Part shown: piece by piece, positions 5,218-6,298 of the stretch
Position numbering within the stretch: position 1 is the first letter of the stretch
Layout of the letters: the number at the start of each line of letters is the position of its first letter
Origin: Ktedonobacterales bacterium
Lineage (GTDB): Bacteria > Chloroflexota > Ktedonobacteria > Ktedonobacterales > JADMIN01
Direction of reading: 5' to 3'
NCBI GenBank assembly: GCA_025450405.1
Contig: JANWHL010000205.1
Location: 1-6,298, forward strand
Length of the DNA stretch: 6,298 bases
The notes under the pieces: model-generated
The model's database searches: none
What the model saw: the letters and a program-made list of their open reading frames with translations, nothing else
What the model was told of the DNA's origin: nothing
Made by a program: the position numbers and the translations under genes

Positions 5218-6298
5218 TTTAGGCAGAACGTTCGAAATGATCCCATTTCGCGGGATGATAGGGGACGGATTGGCTGGAAGATACGAGTCAAAGCAGTCGA
5301 GGCGCTAGGGCAACTGGGAGATGTCCGTGCGGTCGAGCCCCTCATCGCGGCTTTACACGATCACGTCCGCTGGGACCAGGCGAGCGTAGCGAAGGCGCTG
5401 GGCGAACTTGGGGACCGGCGCGCGGTCGAACCCCTGATAGCCGCCCTCCAGAAACATGCGACAGTTCGATCGGCTGCGGCGAAGGCGCTCGGACAGCTTG
5501 GTGATGCACGCGCGGTCGAACCGCTGATTGCGGCCCTGCAACGGCCACGGAACTCGTACAGCGACCATTATGAGGAGGACCAGGCGAAACAGAGCGTTAT
5601 CGATGCCCTCGCATCGTTTGCGGACGCCAGAGCTTTCGAGCCATTGCGTGACACGTTATTGGACGACAATCGTGGGACGGCTCTTCATGCGGCGCAAGCG
5701 CTCGGTAACTTCGGGGAGCCTGCCGTCGAACCACTCATCAAGTTTCTCAAACGGTGTTATCAGTACCAGGTGGCAACTGTCGCGGAAGTACTGGTCCGGC
5801 TCAAGGATCCACGGGCCATCGAGCCGCTAAGTGGATGGATCACCGACAAGACGGCGGGTCCTGCCGCGGTGGCGGCAATAGCCGCGCTCGGCGGACCGGC
5901 GGCCGTGGTGGAGCAGCTAGTCGCTCGCCTGATGCGCACTGATGATATGCTTGTGAATCATGATCTGCTCAAGGCGCTGGAGTCGCAGGGACCCTCAATT
6001 GACCGATCGTCTGCTCCTCTCCTGGTCCCTCTGCTCACCCATTGGGATCGGGATACCCGCAAGATGGCGGCGGATATGCTGGCGCTCCACGGCTGGCAGC
6101 CCGCGGACGATGCGCAGCGTGCCGCAGTGGCTGTTGCCAGGCGAAATTGGGATGAAGCGGTGCGCCTGGGATCGCCGTCAGTCGATCCCCTCATTCGCGG
6201 CCTTCTCGGCGCCGCCCGGCACCTAAAGGGTGTGTCAGAGTATACGGCGGCGCTTGCGCGTATTGGAACTCCAGCCATGGATAGGTTGATCGCTATGC
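5218..6298 (+). CDS. HEAT-repeat protein, 5' end cut by the IS, runs off the window
   Basis: Frame 1 is open for 360 codons from the IS edge to the end of the window. It reads as HEAT/PBS-lyase-type repeats: AVEALGQLGDVRAVEPLIAAL at about 5296-5355, AKALGELGDRRAVEPLIAAL next, and AKALGQLGDARAVEPLIAAL next. The G-x-L-G-D turns lie 30-31 codons apart (5308, 5401, 5491). A longer loop (RPRNSYSDHYEED) follows, then more divergent repeats (FADARAFEPL, FGEPAVEPL, LKDPRAIEPL). The later part has LALHGWQPADDAQR and RRNWDEAVRLGSPSVDPLIRGL, a pattern common in bacterial HEAT-repeat proteins. HEAT solenoids are protein-interaction scaffolds; no enzymatic domain is visible. There is no ATG or GTG in frame between TGA 4960-4962 and position 5769, and only TTG codons at 5149 and 5158 inside the IS, so the native start is missing. 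It may be a dead remnant or be read from an IS-borne signal. Its 3' end is outside the window. Confidence 0.8.

Noticed and set aside
4013..5226. Target-site duplication around the IS
   Set aside because: The 8-10 bp next to each end were compared in several registers and do not match.
5195..5305. Short + frame from ATG 5195 as an alternative start for the HEAT gene
   Set aside because: It is in a different frame from the HEAT repeats and stops at a TAG near 5308.
4173..5308. Overlapping + strand open frames within the IS
   Set aside because: Low-complexity Arg/Pro-rich products antisense to the transposase; the minus strand has the zinc ribbon, DDE residues and ribosome binding site.
5159..5345. 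N-terminal extension of the second transposase frame up to ATG 5345
   Set aside because: This part lies partly outside the IS and has no transposase similarity; ATG 5158 with a strong Shine-Dalgarno site is the true start in the other frame.

Overview
The window is GC-rich bacterial DNA with low-complexity repeat proteins, palindromic intergenic repeats and an insertion sequence. PD40 beta-propeller, SBBP, GDWTG-type FG-GAP/VCBS-like and HEAT-repeat proteins together, plus AATT-g-AATT palindromes, fit a member of the Chloroflexota best. That assignment is inference from protein style, not from a marker gene.

Layout from left to right. Positions 1-52 may be the last codons of a gene entering from the left. 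Positions 66-174 hold two tandem copies of a roughly 51-bp unit, each headed by a palindrome. A TolB-like PD40 beta-propeller gene follows on the + strand (222-1526). It converges on a minus-strand gene (1585-2940) for a winged-helix DNA glycosylase of the YcaQ/AlkZ (HTH_42) family, which carries the Q-hydrophobic-D catalytic motif. The 167 bp upstream of the glycosylase gene contain nested inverted repeats and a possible promoter. Next, also on the minus strand, is the 3' part of a large repeat protein (3108-4022): an SBBP-type fragment followed by about five FG-GAP/VCBS-like repeats. Its 5' end is cut off by an IS1-like insertion sequence (about 4023-5216). The IS has perfect 11-bp terminal inverted repeats and a transposase gene split by a frame change, with a 15-bp tandem repeat inside the catalytic domain. 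Beyond the IS a HEAT-repeat ORF (5218-6298, + strand) runs off the right edge. It has no start codon of its own and also appears cut at its 5' end by the IS.

No coherent pathway or new defence or biosynthetic system is evident. The most informative feature is the IS junction: two unrelated genes in opposite orientation both lose their 5' ends at the element, and no target-site duplication is visible. This points to an IS-mediated rearrangement (deletion, inversion or recombination between copies) rather than a simple insertion. The glycosylase gene is the only one with a clear enzymatic role, repair of alkylated or crosslinked DNA. The other intact gene looks like a protein-interaction scaffold.
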